In this document: positions 44,880 through 54,391 of the stretch, in pieces
How positions within the stretch are numbered: the first letter of the stretch is position 1
Layout of the letters: each line of letters starts with the position of its first letter
DNA from: an uncultured Bacilli bacterium
Lineage (GTDB): Bacteria > Bacillota_I > Bacilli_A > RF39 > UBA660
Length of the DNA: 64,000 bases
NCBI GenBank assembly: GCA_934102215.1
Contig: CAKOSH010000009.1
Coordinates: 16,651-80,650 of the forward strand
Reading direction: 5' to 3'
Position numbers and translations under genes: made by a program
Notes under the pieces: generated by a model
Told to the model about the DNA's origin: nothing
Seen by the model: only the letters and a program-made list of their open reading frames with translations
The model's database searches: none

Positions 44880-45998
44880 ATGGGTGTGAGATATATGTTA
44901 AGAAAATTTAGTGTTAAAAACTTTAAAAATTTTAAAGATAATCTAGTTTTAGATTTCTCTAAATCAAGAGATTATGAATTTAATCAACATTTGATAAAAA
45001 ATGGTTTAGTTAATAAGATGCTTATTTATGGTCCAAATAATTCAGGGAAAAGTAATTTAGGTGCGGCTATTATGGATATAACTACACATTTGACTGATAA
45101 TTATGGTATAAATAATATAATCTATGCTTACTATATTAATGGTGATTTTGTAGATAATACTGTTGATTTCAAATATGAATTTTTATTAAATAATAAAGAA
45201 ATAAAATATTCATATAAAAAAGATTTGCAGGCTAAATTACTTACTGAAGAATTATGTGAAAATGGTAAATTATTATTTAAATATAATTATACAACTAATA
45301 AATTTGATAATAATATAGAAGAAGCACAAACTATTGATATTTCAAAAAGAAGTAATAAAGAAATGTCTGTTTTAAAATATATCTATAATAATACATTATA
45401 TTGGGAAGAAAATAGTTCTGTTAAATTACTAATGGAATTTGTCAATAATATGTTATGGTTTAGAAGTTTAAGATCAAATGAATTTATGGGCGTTATGGCT
45501 AATAGAGAGGATATGAATGATTTTATAATTAATAATAGATTATTATCTAAATTTGAACATTTTTTAAAAGAATGTGGACAAGATTATAAATTATGTGAAA
45601 TTAATGAAGTTGGAAGGAAGATAATAGGTGTTAAATATAAAAATTATACTGCTAGGTTTGATGTAGTTGCTTCTACTGGAACTGAATCTTTATGGCTTTT
45701 CTTCTATTGGATGAATAGAACTACTAATATTTCTTTTGTATTTTTAGATGAATTTGATGCTTTTTATCATTATGAACTTTCTACATTTATACTAAATTAT
45801 ATTAATAATAAAACTGAATTTCAATCTGTTTTAACATCTCATAATACATACTTAATTAATAATGAATTAATGCGTCCAGATTGTTATGCTATATTAAAAA
45901 ATGGTAAAATTACTAGTTTTGCTGATAGTACTAATAAAACTATTAGACAAGCACACAATCTTGAAAAAATGATGCTGGGAGGTGAATTTGAAGTCTAG
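44880..45998 (+). CDS. AAA family (SMC-like/OLD-like) ATPase of a putative defence pair
   Basis: 372 residues from the ATG at 44880, which has GGAGGT before it; the earlier start at 44844 has none. Walker A YGPNNSGKSNLG near residue 45, a signature-like VASTGTESLW, Walker B FVFLDEFDAFYHYE and switch LTSHNTYL identify an AAA_15/AAA_21 ABC-type ATPase without membrane parts. This is the class found in OLD, Gabija, RloA and PARIS AriA. The partner encoded next and the position between housekeeping genes suggest defence; the overlap of 11 bases shows the two are one unit. Confidence 0.8.
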   Translation: MGVRYMLRKFSVKNFKNFKDNLVLDFSKSRDYEFNQHLIKNGLVNKMLIYGPNNSGKSNLGAAIMDITTHLTDNYGINNIIYAYYINGDFVDNTVDFKYEFLLNNKEIKYSYKKDLQAKLLTEELCENGKLLFKYNYTTNKFDNNIEEAQTIDISKRSNKEMSVLKYIYNNTLYWEENSSVKLLMEFVNNMLWFRSLRSNEFMGVMANREDMNDFIINNRLLSKFEHFLKECGQDYKLCEINEVGRKIIGVKYKNYTARFDVVASTGTESLWLFFYWMNRTTNISFVFLDEFDAFYHYELSTFILNYINNKTEFQSVLTSHNTYLINNELMRPDCYAILKNGKITSFADSTNKTIRQAHNLEKMMLGGEFEV

Positions 45999-46755
45999 AA
46001 TTTTATTGATTGTTGAAGGAAAACTTACTGAACCAAGAATTTTGGGAAGTGAAAGTCATGGACTACTATCATTAATTGGTTCTGATTATGAAATAATTGC
46101 TTTTGCTAATCCTATATATGAATTGTATGAAGCATATAAAAATGGTGAGTATGATGATTTGGTTTCATATTTAAGAACTGAAAAAGGGCTTAAAATAGAT
46201 GATAATATTTTATCTAAGAATGCTTTTAGTGCTGTTTATTTGATTTTTGATTTTGAACCTCAAGATCATAAATATTCTGATAGTAAAATTAAAGATTTAT
46301 TATCTATATTTAATAATGAAACTGAACTAGGTAAGGTATATATTAATTATCCTATGGTAGAAGCTTACTATGATTTGGAAGCTTTACCTGATTTAAAATA
46401 TAACGAAAAAACTGTTAGTCTCGAAGGCTTAAATGGTAAAAAATATAAGAAACAAGTTAATACAACTACTTGTCTAAAAAAGAATAAAATTACTAATAAA
46501 GATTTATGCTATATAGTTATGCATAATTATAATAAGGCTAGATTTATTACTAATTCAAAAGATAAATATATAAATCATATTGATATATTAAATTCTCAAT
46601 TAAAATTAAAGAAAGAGAAAAATGAGTTATATGTTTTAAGTACCTTTCCTTTCTTAGTGATAGATTACAATTTTGATAAAACTATGGAAGTATTAAAAAT
46701 GAAATTAAAGGATAATTATATTGAAATAGATGATAAAGTGAACGTTAATTCATAA
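45988..46755 (+). CDS. TOPRIM-like/RloB-like partner of the ATPase
   Basis: 255 residues. I choose the TTG at 45988: GGGAGGTGA lies five bases before it, and the upstream GTG at 45982 would lie inside that site. ILLIVEGKLTEPRIL starts the protein and matches the first TOPRIM-like motif (Glu), followed by YLIFDFEPQDHKYS at the acidic second motif and YINYPMVEAYYDLE, as in RloB/DUF4435 proteins. These are effector nucleases or RNases in AAA-ATPase defence modules. The active-site reading is tentative, since the DxD of a true TOPRIM is DFE here. It is followed by a repeated terminator. Confidence 0.65.
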   Translation: MKSRILLIVEGKLTEPRILGSESHGLLSLIGSDYEIIAFANPIYELYEAYKNGEYDDLVSYLRTEKGLKIDDNILSKNAFSAVYLIFDFEPQDHKYSDSKIKDLLSIFNNETELGKVYINYPMVEAYYDLEALPDLKYNEKTVSLEGLNGKKYKKQVNTTTCLKKNKITNKDLCYIVMHNYNKARFITNSKDKYINHIDILNSQLKLKKEKNELYVLSTFPFLVIDYNFDKTMEVLKMKLKDNYIEIDDKVNVNS

Positions 46756-46759
46756 TATA

Positions 46760-46788
46760 AAGTACTAGAAATAGTGCTTTTTCTTTTA
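46760..46788 (+). terminator. Terminator with GAAA tetraloop (repeat family copy 3)
   Basis: AAGTACTA-GAAA-TAGTGCTT followed by TTTCTTTTA. Identical stem and loop to the copy at 44763, so the ATPase module is bracketed by the same hairpin. Confidence 0.8.
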
Positions 46789-46859
46789 CACTTTGTTGCA
46801 AAATAATTTAATATATTATATTATATAAAAAGAAATATATTTATTGAAAGTGGTATGTT

Positions 46860-48374
46860 ATGAAGAAAAGTATTGTAGATTATTTAGAAAAAAGTTGTAA
46901 AAAATATGGTGATAAAATAGTTTTTAGTGAATATGGAAGAAGTATAAGTTATAATGATTTTGTTTGTTCTGCTAAAGGTATTGCAACTTCAATATTGAAT
47001 TTAAATTTATATAATAAACCAATAATTATTTTTATTGATAAAACCATTAATGCATTAATATCTATGTTTGGTGTTACTTATAGTGCTAATTTTTATACTG
47101 TAATAGATGTTAATATGCCTAAAAATAGAGTGGATAATATTGTTGATACATTAAATCCATCATTAATAATTACTGATGAGAAAAATAGGTCTAAATTAGA
47201 AGAACTTGGTTATAAAATTAATACTTTAATATTAGAAGATTCATTAAATAGTGAAATTGATTATAATAAGATTAAAGAAGCTCAAGAAAGGTTAATTGAT
47301 ATAAATCCTATGTATGTATTATTTACATCTGGTTCAACTGGCGTTCCTAAAGGAAGTGTTATTTCATATAAGTCAGTTATTTCTTATTGTAAATGGTTTA
47401 GTGAAACATTTAATATTAATAGTAGAACTGTCTTTGGAAGTCAAACACCATTTTATTTTAGTATGTCAGTCAGTGATGTATTTTCTACTGTTATGATGGG
47501 AGCTACTCTTGATATAATTCCTAAATCTTATTTTTCATTTCCATTAAATTTAATTAAATATATGGATGAAAAAAAGATAAATACAATATATTGGGTTCCA
47601 TCTGCATTATCTATTGTAGCTAATTTAAAAACATTTGATGTTATTAAACCAAAGTATCTAAAGAAAGTCTTATTCGCAGGTGAGGTTATGCCTATGAAAC
47701 CACTTAATATATGGAGAAGAGCATTGCCAAAGTTAATGTATGCTAATCTATATGGTCCAACTGAACTTACGGATATTTGTACTTATTATGTAGTTGATAG
47801 AGATTTTGAAGATAATGAAACACTTCCGATTGGAAGAACGTGTAATAATTGTGAAGCAATAATATTAGATGAAAATAATAATGAAGTTCCATATGGTAAA
47901 GAAGGAGAATTATGTATTAAAGGTTCAATAATAAGTTTAGGTTACTATAATAATAAAGAAAAAACTGATACTACATTTGTACAAAATCCATTAAATAAAT
48001 CATTTAATGAATTAATATATAGAACTGGTGATATAGTTAAATACAATGATAAAGGAGAACTTATATATTTATCAAGAAAAGACTTTCAAATAAAACATAT
48101 GGGATATAGAATAGAACTTGGTGAAATTGAAACTAATATTAATGCTATGGATGGAATAACATTATGTGCTTGTATATATGAAAGTGATAATATAATTCTA
48201 TATTATGAAGGTAAAGCTAAAGTTGAAGATATTATTAAGTTTTCTAATGAAAGATTAGTTAACTATATGAGACCAAATAAAATAATTAAGTTATCTAAAA
48301 TGCCATATAATTCAAATGGTAAAATTGATAGAGTAAAATTAATGAAAATGTATAAGGAGGAACAAAATGGATAA
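46860..48374 (+). CDS. dltA: D-alanine--D-alanyl carrier protein ligase
   Basis: 504 residues of the adenylate-forming family: LFTSGSTGVPKGSV (phosphate loop), NLYGPTELTDI (A5), YRTGDIVKYN (A7) and the catalytic lysine motif PYNSNGKIDR near the end. DltA activates D-alanine and loads it on DltC for teichoic acid D-alanylation. It begins the dlt operon and overlaps dltC by eight bases. Spacing from the terminator at 46760 is enough for its own promoter. Confidence 0.92.
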   Translation: MKKSIVDYLEKSCKKYGDKIVFSEYGRSISYNDFVCSAKGIATSILNLNLYNKPIIIFIDKTINALISMFGVTYSANFYTVIDVNMPKNRVDNIVDTLNPSLIITDEKNRSKLEELGYKINTLILEDSLNSEIDYNKIKEAQERLIDINPMYVLFTSGSTGVPKGSVISYKSVISYCKWFSETFNINSRTVFGSQTPFYFSMSVSDVFSTVMMGATLDIIPKSYFSFPLNLIKYMDEKKINTIYWVPSALSIVANLKTFDVIKPKYLKKVLFAGEVMPMKPLNIWRRALPKLMYANLYGPTELTDICTYYVVDRDFEDNETLPIGRTCNNCEAIILDENNNEVPYGKEGELCIKGSIISLGYYNNKEKTDTTFVQNPLNKSFNELIYRTGDIVKYNDKGELIYLSRKDFQIKHMGYRIELGEIETNINAMDGITLCACIYESDNIILYYEGKAKVEDIIKFSNERLVNYMRPNKIIKLSKMPYNSNGKIDRVKLMKMYKEEQNG

Positions 48375-48594
48375 AGTAATAGAAATTTTAGAAAGTGTTA
48401 AACCTGGAGTAGATTACAAAAATGAAAAAGGTTTAATTGATAATGGTATCTTAGAATCTTTTGATATTATTACTATCATTGCTAAGCTAAGTGAAGAATT
48501 TGATGTAGAATTTTCTGTAAATGAAGTTATACCTGAAAATTTTAATTCAGCTGAAGCTTTATATAAAACAATTTGTAAATTAGAAGAGGAATAG
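48367..48594 (+). CDS. dltC: D-alanyl carrier protein
   Basis: 75 residues; a small acidic four-helix carrier. The phosphopantetheine serine is Ser31 in NGILESFDII (usually LDSMGT or DSF). It carries the D-alanyl thioester from DltA to the membrane machinery. Here dltC precedes dltB, unlike the usual A-B-C-D order. It has a perfect AAGGAGG site inside dltA. Confidence 0.9.
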   Translation: MDKVIEILESVKPGVDYKNEKGLIDNGILESFDIITIIAKLSEEFDVEFSVNEVIPENFNSAEALYKTICKLEEE

Positions 48595-48596
48595 TT

Positions 48597-50117
48597 ATGT
48601 TAATGAGTTTATTAAAATACTTTCTAATTCTTTTCGTATGTGTCTTTGTTTACTATATATTACCTAAAAGAATTAGATGGGTATCATTATTAGTATTTAG
48701 TTTTATTTATTATTATATAATGAGTAAAAACTTTTTATTACCAATTATTTTTAGTGGATTATCTATTTATTTAGGTGGTATTCTTATAAATAAAATTAAT
48801 GATAAAAAGATAGATTGTGATGATAAAGAATTAAAGAAACAAATAAAAAAGAAATATAAATTATATAAGAAAATTGTATTATTAATAGTGGTTTTTATTA
48901 ATATAGGTATTCTTGTATATTTAAAGTATTCTAATTTTTTAGTTAGTAGTATAAATAATATATTTAGTTTAAGTATAGAAAAGCCATTTGAAAAAATAGT
49001 GTTACCTTTAGGAATATCTTATTATACTCTTATGGCTATATCTTATATAGTAGATGTATATAGAGGTAAATATAGGGCTAGTAATAATCCTTTTAGGGTA
49101 ATGTTATTTGTTATTTTCTTTCCTAGTGTACAAGAAGGACCTATTCATAGATTTGATAAAATGGATAGTCAATTATATGAAGGTAAAAAGTTTGAATATA
49201 AAAATATATGTAGTGGTATATTAATTATATTATTTGGTTTGTTTAAGAAAATGGTTATTGCTGATAGATTGGGTGTTTTTGTTAGTAATACATTTGGTAC
49301 ATCAAAAGGATATATATCATTATTATCAATAATATTTTATACTTTAGAATTGTATGCTGAATTTTCTGGCTTTATAGATATGGCTGTTGGCGGTGCTAAA
49401 ATGTTTGGAATAGAATTACCAATTAATTTTAGAAGGCCTTTCTTTTCTAAATCAGTTGAAGAATTTTGGAGAAGGTGGCATATAACACTTGGAGCATTCT
49501 TAAAAGATTATGTCTTTTATCCAATAAGTTTATCTAAAATAAATATGAAACTTACTAAATTTAATAATTCTCATTTTGGAGCATTTCTATCTAAGTTTTT
49601 AGCTTCTGCGATACCTTTATTCTTTGTATGGTTTTTAAATGGTTTATGGCATGGAGCAAGTGCAAAATATATATTATATGGATTATATTATTATGTAATT
49701 ATGATGATTGGTTTATTATTAGAACCTTTATTTAGAAAAATCCCTAATAAAAAATGTACTAATATATTAAAAATATTTAGAACATGGATATTTATTGTTA
49801 TTGGTATGACTATATTTAAAGCTGATTCGATGAGTAAAGCATTTAGTTATATTGGAAGTATTTTTCATAATAGTAATGCTGGTGTTTTAAGTTTTGGTTT
49901 ATCTTATATAGATTTTATTATAATAATTTTATATTTAATTGTATTATTCATAATAGGGTATCTCGAAGAAAAGGGTAAGAATGTTATAGATTATATAGTA
50001 GATGGGTGTGGTTTTAAAAAATATTTAATTTACTATATATTGATTGTAATGATAATTGTTTTTGGTATATATGGTCCTGGTTATAATGCTAGTGACTTCA
50101 TATATGGACAGTTTTAG
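48597..50117 (+). CDS. dltB: MBOAT-family D-alanyl transferase
   Basis: 506 residues, about eleven membrane helices, and the MBOAT motifs: FWRRWHITLGAFLKDYVFYP and FLNGLWHGAS with the catalytic His. DltB moves D-alanine from DltC across the membrane toward teichoic acid. Two bases separate it from dltC. Confidence 0.92.
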   Translation: MLMSLLKYFLILFVCVFVYYILPKRIRWVSLLVFSFIYYYIMSKNFLLPIIFSGLSIYLGGILINKINDKKIDCDDKELKKQIKKKYKLYKKIVLLIVVFINIGILVYLKYSNFLVSSINNIFSLSIEKPFEKIVLPLGISYYTLMAISYIVDVYRGKYRASNNPFRVMLFVIFFPSVQEGPIHRFDKMDSQLYEGKKFEYKNICSGILIILFGLFKKMVIADRLGVFVSNTFGTSKGYISLLSIIFYTLELYAEFSGFIDMAVGGAKMFGIELPINFRRPFFSKSVEEFWRRWHITLGAFLKDYVFYPISLSKINMKLTKFNNSHFGAFLSKFLASAIPLFFVWFLNGLWHGASAKYILYGLYYYVIMMIGLLLEPLFRKIPNKKCTNILKIFRTWIFIVIGMTIFKADSMSKAFSYIGSIFHNSNAGVLSFGLSYIDFIIIILYLIVLFIIGYLEEKGKNVIDYIVDGCGFKKYLIYYILIVMIIVFGIYGPGYNASDFIYGQF

Positions 50118-50126
50118 GAGGAAAAT

Positions 50127-51167
50127 ATGAAGGTTGTTAAAGAGATAATTTATTTTATTATTTTTGTAATTTGTATTTTCTTTACTATAGATTTTCTAAA
50201 TAGGTTGTTTACTCCTAAGTGGTTAGGTCCTGCTGATAATAGATTTGGTTATATATCTAAAGGATATTTTAATGAAAAGAAAGATTCATTAGATGTAATA
50301 TTTATGGGAAATAGTGATACTTATAGAGGTATTTCTCCTATGGAAATATGGAATTCGTATGGTATTACTAGTTATAATTATGTTTCACCTGGTCAAAGAA
50401 TGTGGACTGGTTATTATATGTTGAATGAGGCTTTAGAAACGCAAAAACCTGATGTTATTATGTTTAATGTAGATGGTATATTCCCAAGTAATCATTCTTC
50501 ACTTTCTAATTATAGAAAGGTATTTGATACTACTAAACTTAGTAAAAATAAGATAGATGCGATTATGGATCCAGTATTTAACTTTAGTTTTGGTAAAAAG
50601 ATTTCATTATTCTTACCATTTATTACATATCATACAAGATACAATGAACTTACAAAAGAAGATTTTGAATATGCATATAGTGATTATAGTAATCCATATA
50701 AAGGATTAGATCTTACAATAGATTCTAGGCCATATGAAGGTGAGTATGTTACTTCCGGTGATGAAGTTTATGAACTTAGTGATAATGTATTAAAATATCT
50801 TGATAAATTTGTAGATAAATGTAAGAAAGAGAATATTAATTTAGAATTTATATGGATTCCATCTCCTGATTCATGGACTATAAGTAAATCTAATGCTGCT
50901 TATGAATATGCTAAAAAGCATGATATAAAGTTTAATGATTTAAATTTAATTTACAAGGAAATTGGTATTAATTTTGAAACTGATACTGCTGATGCTGGAG
51001 ATCATTTAAATATATATGGTGCTAAAAAGGTGAGCAAATATTTAGGAAATTATTTAAGTGAAAATTATTCATTTAAGAAACATGATAAAGATATTATTGA
51101 TTCATGGAATAAAGATTATAAAAATTATATTAAAGCTATAGAGGACTTAGAGAATAGTGCAAGTTGA
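50127..51167 (+). CDS. dltD: DltD-like SGNH-fold D-alanylation protein
   Basis: 346 residues: N-terminal membrane anchor (about 5-23), SGNH-type motif FMGNSDTYRGI with the Ser of block I, MFNVDGI, and the C-terminal DAGDHLNIYGAKKV with the Asp-His pair. DltD completes D-alanyl transfer outside the membrane. It is somewhat shorter and more divergent than classic DltD, but context is decisive. Confidence 0.82.
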   Translation: MKVVKEIIYFIIFVICIFFTIDFLNRLFTPKWLGPADNRFGYISKGYFNEKKDSLDVIFMGNSDTYRGISPMEIWNSYGITSYNYVSPGQRMWTGYYMLNEALETQKPDVIMFNVDGIFPSNHSSLSNYRKVFDTTKLSKNKIDAIMDPVFNFSFGKKISLFLPFITYHTRYNELTKEDFEYAYSDYSNPYKGLDLTIDSRPYEGEYVTSGDEVYELSDNVLKYLDKFVDKCKKENINLEFIWIPSPDSWTISKSNAAYEYAKKHDIKFNDLNLIYKEIGINFETDTADAGDHLNIYGAKKVSKYLGNYLSENYSFKKHDKDIIDSWNKDYKNYIKAIEDLENSAS

Positions 51168-51690
51168 TATAATTATTAAAAGTGATATAGATTATTCTAA
51201 TGAATATAAAAAGAATGTTTATAATTTGTTAAATGATTATCATAAAGAATTTATTAGTGTTAAAAAAAGTAGAATTATTTCTTATTGTATTATTTATGAG
51301 TATTTAAAAACACATAATATAGAATTAAATATAAATGATATATATTATTCTAAAAATGGTAAACCTTTATTAAATGGATTATATTTTAGTATTTCAAATA
51401 AAGATAATTTAGTGGTTTTAGTTATATCATATTACAATATAGGTGTTGATATAGAAAAAATAATAAATTATGATGAAAGTATTGTTAAGAAATTTTTTAC
51501 TCGTGAAGAAGAAAGTTTAGTTAAAACGAATTATGATTTTTTTAGAATATATACTTTGAAAGAATCTTATATAAAGATGAAAGATTTAAAATATGATTCT
51601 TATTATAAAGATGATTATACTAAATATTATAATGAAACAGTAAAGTATAAAGATTATATTATTTCATATGTTATAGATGTGTTGAAATAA
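51157..51690 (+). CDS. Sfp-type 4'-phosphopantetheinyl transferase in the dlt operon
   Basis: 177 residues starting at a GTG that overlaps the dltD stop. Motifs of the Sfp/HetI family: YYSKNGKPLL, YFSISNKDNL, IGVDIEKI (Mg-binding Asp/Glu), FFTREEESLV and LKESYIKM. It adds phosphopantetheine to carrier proteins; the DltC serine next to it is the obvious substrate. Most dlt operons lack a dedicated enzyme and rely on AcpS or Sfp elsewhere. Confidence 0.85.
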   Translation: MQVDIIIKSDIDYSNEYKKNVYNLLNDYHKEFISVKKSRIISYCIIYEYLKTHNIELNINDIYYSKNGKPLLNGLYFSISNKDNLVVLVISYYNIGVDIEKIINYDESIVKKFFTREEESLVKTNYDFFRIYTLKESYIKMKDLKYDSYYKDDYTKYYNETVKYKDYIISYVIDVLK

Positions 51691-51777
51691 TATAATCTTT
51701 CTTTTGAAAAAAGTTTTACTAGCATTTTCTATTATTTCATGGTATAATATAACACCAAAGGAATAATAGGTGATATT

Positions 51778-52248
51778 ATGAATTATGAAGATGAATTAGT
51801 ATATGAAATGTATTTTAGATATAAAAATATGAGTAAGGAAGATGGAGATTTTTATTTAGATGTTCTTAGACATTCTAAAGAAGTTGTTGATAGTGCATGT
51901 GGATATAAACCTCAATATGATATAGTTGAAATGTCAATTATGGGTACTGAAAATGGTATTGAATTTAATGGTTCAATTACAAATGGAATGGAAAATAGAT
52001 ATATTACAGGTACAATGATAAGTCGTTTAAATGAAACATTTGTTGATATGAATGTTGAAAGATTACTTGGAGATATACCTAATAGAGAATATAATGCAGT
52101 TGAAGTATTTAAATTTAAAAGAGATGAAGTAGAAAGACGTACTTGTTATTCAAATGGAGAATATTATGAAGCAATACTTGAACCATTTGAACAAGAAAAA
52201 ATGGAAGAATATAAATTATCAAAAATACATAAAAATTGGAATGATTAA
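51778..52248 (+). CDS. Unrecognised small cytoplasmic protein
   Basis: 156 residues, no membrane segment or signal, acidic at both ends (MNYEDELVYEMYFRYKN and an E-rich C-terminus), central beta-rich region (MSIMGTENGIEFNGSITNGM). No motif that I can assign. It has its own TATAAT and sits between the dlt operon and the convergent ger operon. Confidence 0.5.
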   Translation: MNYEDELVYEMYFRYKNMSKEDGDFYLDVLRHSKEVVDSACGYKPQYDIVEMSIMGTENGIEFNGSITNGMENRYITGTMISRLNETFVDMNVERLLGDIPNREYNAVEVFKFKRDEVERRTCYSNGEYYEAILEPFEQEKMEEYKLSKIHKNWND

Positions 52249-52262
52249 TTTCATTCCTTTTT
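52236..52262. terminator. Bidirectional terminator
   Basis: GGAATGA/TCATTCC stem (52238-52244, 52251-52257) flanked by A and T runs, overlapping the stop codons of both convergent genes. Confidence 0.75.
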
Positions 52263-53342
52263 AAATTTCAAAATTATAGTTGTAATCGTTATAATAACTA
52301 ATAAAACAATTGTTAATATAACAGGTATTTTAACATAATTAAATGTTTCAGTGTAACTATTATCTGTGAATAAGAATTTAGGTATCAATAATATAACTAT
52401 AAATATTATTATTTTATATAGTTTATTATTGTTAGATAGATTTAGTGTTTCTTTTATATTGTTAAATATTGATAGATTTATTATTGAACAACCTGTTATT
52501 GTAAAGAATATCCATAATGAAGCACTAATGTTTTCTATTGAATCTATAAATGAAAATATTTGTATTTTTTTAAGTACTGTATAAAGAGGATAATCAAACA
52601 TATTAACAAGATTGGAACCAAATATACCAAGTGTAACTATAATCGCAGTAAATACTAGTATAAATGATAGTGTGTACATACCTATAAAATATTTGTTAAA
52701 CTTTTCTTTATCAACAAGGTTATCTTTTTTTGTTGTTGTTATAAAGAACAATGGTATTGTAGAATATAATGCATATATAATACTAGAAATTAATATACTT
52801 TTAAAATCTACTGATATAATTGGTAAATAATTATCTAACTTTATGTATGGAATTAGATTTATTAAATCAAATATAAACATGATAAGAGAAGTATATAGTG
52901 TGATAAGAGAAACTCTAGTTACTGTTTCAATACCAAGTGAGGCAGTATAACTTGTTAATAATAATATAATAACATAAAAATATAAAGTAGGTGTTTCAGT
53001 TAGATATTGACTTGATAAGAAATTAGATAGTCTATATGCTAAAAAGATATATAAGAATATAGATATTATTAATATGATAAAATTTAATATTATTGATAAT
53101 TTTTTATATACTTTTTTGAATTTATTTGTATGAGATAGATTTGGAAATTTACCATAAAAAGATAATAATATTTTTGATATAATGAGTCCTAAGATAAATC
53201 CTATAGGCATTGAAATAATTGTTGATGTTTTTGATTTAGATAACATAAAAGAAGTAAGTATTCCCCAGAATGAAGCACCACTTAAAGATATTATAAGTGA
53301 AGATAATCCTAAACTATTTATTTTTTCATTTTTATCTCTCAT
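52251..53342 (-). CDS. gerAB: Spore germination receptor B subunit
   Basis: 363 residues, about ten membrane helices of the APC-type germinant permease family (GerAB/GerKB). Typical spacing of helices and a GTEFVLxxx-type turn are present, though no single short motif is diagnostic. It is the third gene of a complete receptor operon (overlap of four bases with gerAC). GerAB binds the small-molecule germinant in the spore inner membrane. Confidence 0.8.
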   Translation of the reverse strand: MRDKNEKINSLGLSSLIISLSGASFWGILTSFMLSKSKTSTIISMPIGFILGLIISKILLSFYGKFPNLSHTNKFKKVYKKLSIILNFIILIISIFLYIFLAYRLSNFLSSQYLTETPTLYFYVIILLLTSYTASLGIETVTRVSLITLYTSLIMFIFDLINLIPYIKLDNYLPIISVDFKSILISSIIYALYSTIPLFFITTTKKDNLVDKEKFNKYFIGMYTLSFILVFTAIIVTLGIFGSNLVNMFDYPLYTVLKKIQIFSFIDSIENISASLWIFFTITGCSIINLSIFNNIKETLNLSNNNKLYKIIIFIVILLIPKFLFTDNSYTETFNYVKIPVILTIVLLVIITITTIILKFKKE

Positions 53343-54391
53343 TTTCTTATTTCTCCTGTTGATATAATGTTAAATTCTATATTATTTTTATTCTTGATAT
53401 TGTTAAGTTTAAAATTGTTTTTATTATAATTTTTATCGTGTTTATAAATATAATTTTCTATACCAAGAACATCATTATTATCTTTCTTTATTTTATCTAT
53501 TAAATTATTTATTTCATTGTTGATATGGTTTGTACTTAATTTTTCAAGTTTCTTTAAAGAATCTATATCATTTAAATCATATTTACATTCATAATCAGTT
53601 ATTTTAGCATTTATATGTGTATTTATATTAAATAAATCATTTTTCCATTTATATTTAGTTTTTATATCTTGTATTTGAAGTGTAAATGATTCATTATCAC
53701 AATCTATTGTTATTGAACTTTTATCTATTGAATTAGTGAGTATATTATATGTGATAGATTCGTCTTCTGTAAATGTTATTAATTTATCATTTTTATAACT
53801 TATTTGATTAGATAAGTATAGTATATCTTTATCATTATTATTTTTAATTTCTATTGCAGGATATATTATATCTATACCTGGTTCTAATTTCTTATAGACT
53901 AAATCTATAAATGTAAGAGGGGTGGTTGATGAGAATATTTGTTTATTAAATTCTAACATCTTTTCTATACGTAAAGCATTTTTATCACTTTCATCATTTA
54001 TTTTAAATATTTTATCTTTTATTTTTGAATCTATATAGTAAACATAGAAGTTCATTGATGACTTTGAATTACGAAGAAAGTAATCATAATAATCTATATC
54101 TTCTTTTAATATATTATCTGTTATTATTAATACTTTTAAGTGTGGTATGAATACCTTCTTATTAGTGAGTTTTGATAGTTCTTTTATCGCTTCATCTATT
54201 GATGTACTAGTTGTACTAAGTATTTCTACTTCACTTTCTTTATCATTTGTAATTATTTCTGTTGTTATTTCATATTTATTATCTTTATAATCTATTATCA
54301 TTCCACTTATTATTCCAAGGTCATTTATTTCAGTATAGTCTTTACATCCAGTTAAAAGTAAGAGTATAAGTAGTAGTATTATCTTTTTCAT
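53339..54391 (-). CDS. gerAC: Spore germination lipoprotein, Ger(x)C family
   Basis: 350 residues with a lipobox LLLLTGCKDYTEINDLGI near 12-19 and the family pattern MIIDYKDNKYEITTEIIT and SSTSIDEAIKELSKLTNKKVFIPHLKVLII. It is the lipoprotein subunit of the receptor. It overlaps gerAB and gerAA by four bases each. The order AA-AC-AB differs from B. subtilis gerA (AA-AB-AC). Confidence 0.85.
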   Translation of the reverse strand: MKKIILLLILLLLTGCKDYTEINDLGIISGMIIDYKDNKYEITTEIITNDKESEVEILSTTSTSIDEAIKELSKLTNKKVFIPHLKVLIITDNILKEDIDYYDYFLRNSKSSMNFYVYYIDSKIKDKIFKINDESDKNALRIEKMLEFNKQIFSSTTPLTFIDLVYKKLEPGIDIIYPAIEIKNNNDKDILYLSNQISYKNDKLITFTEDESITYNILTNSIDKSSITIDCDNESFTLQIQDIKTKYKWKNDLFNINTHINAKITDYECKYDLNDIDSLKKLEKLSTNHINNEINNLIDKIKKDNNDVLGIENYIYKHDKNYNKNNFKLNNIKNKNNIEFNIISTGEIRK

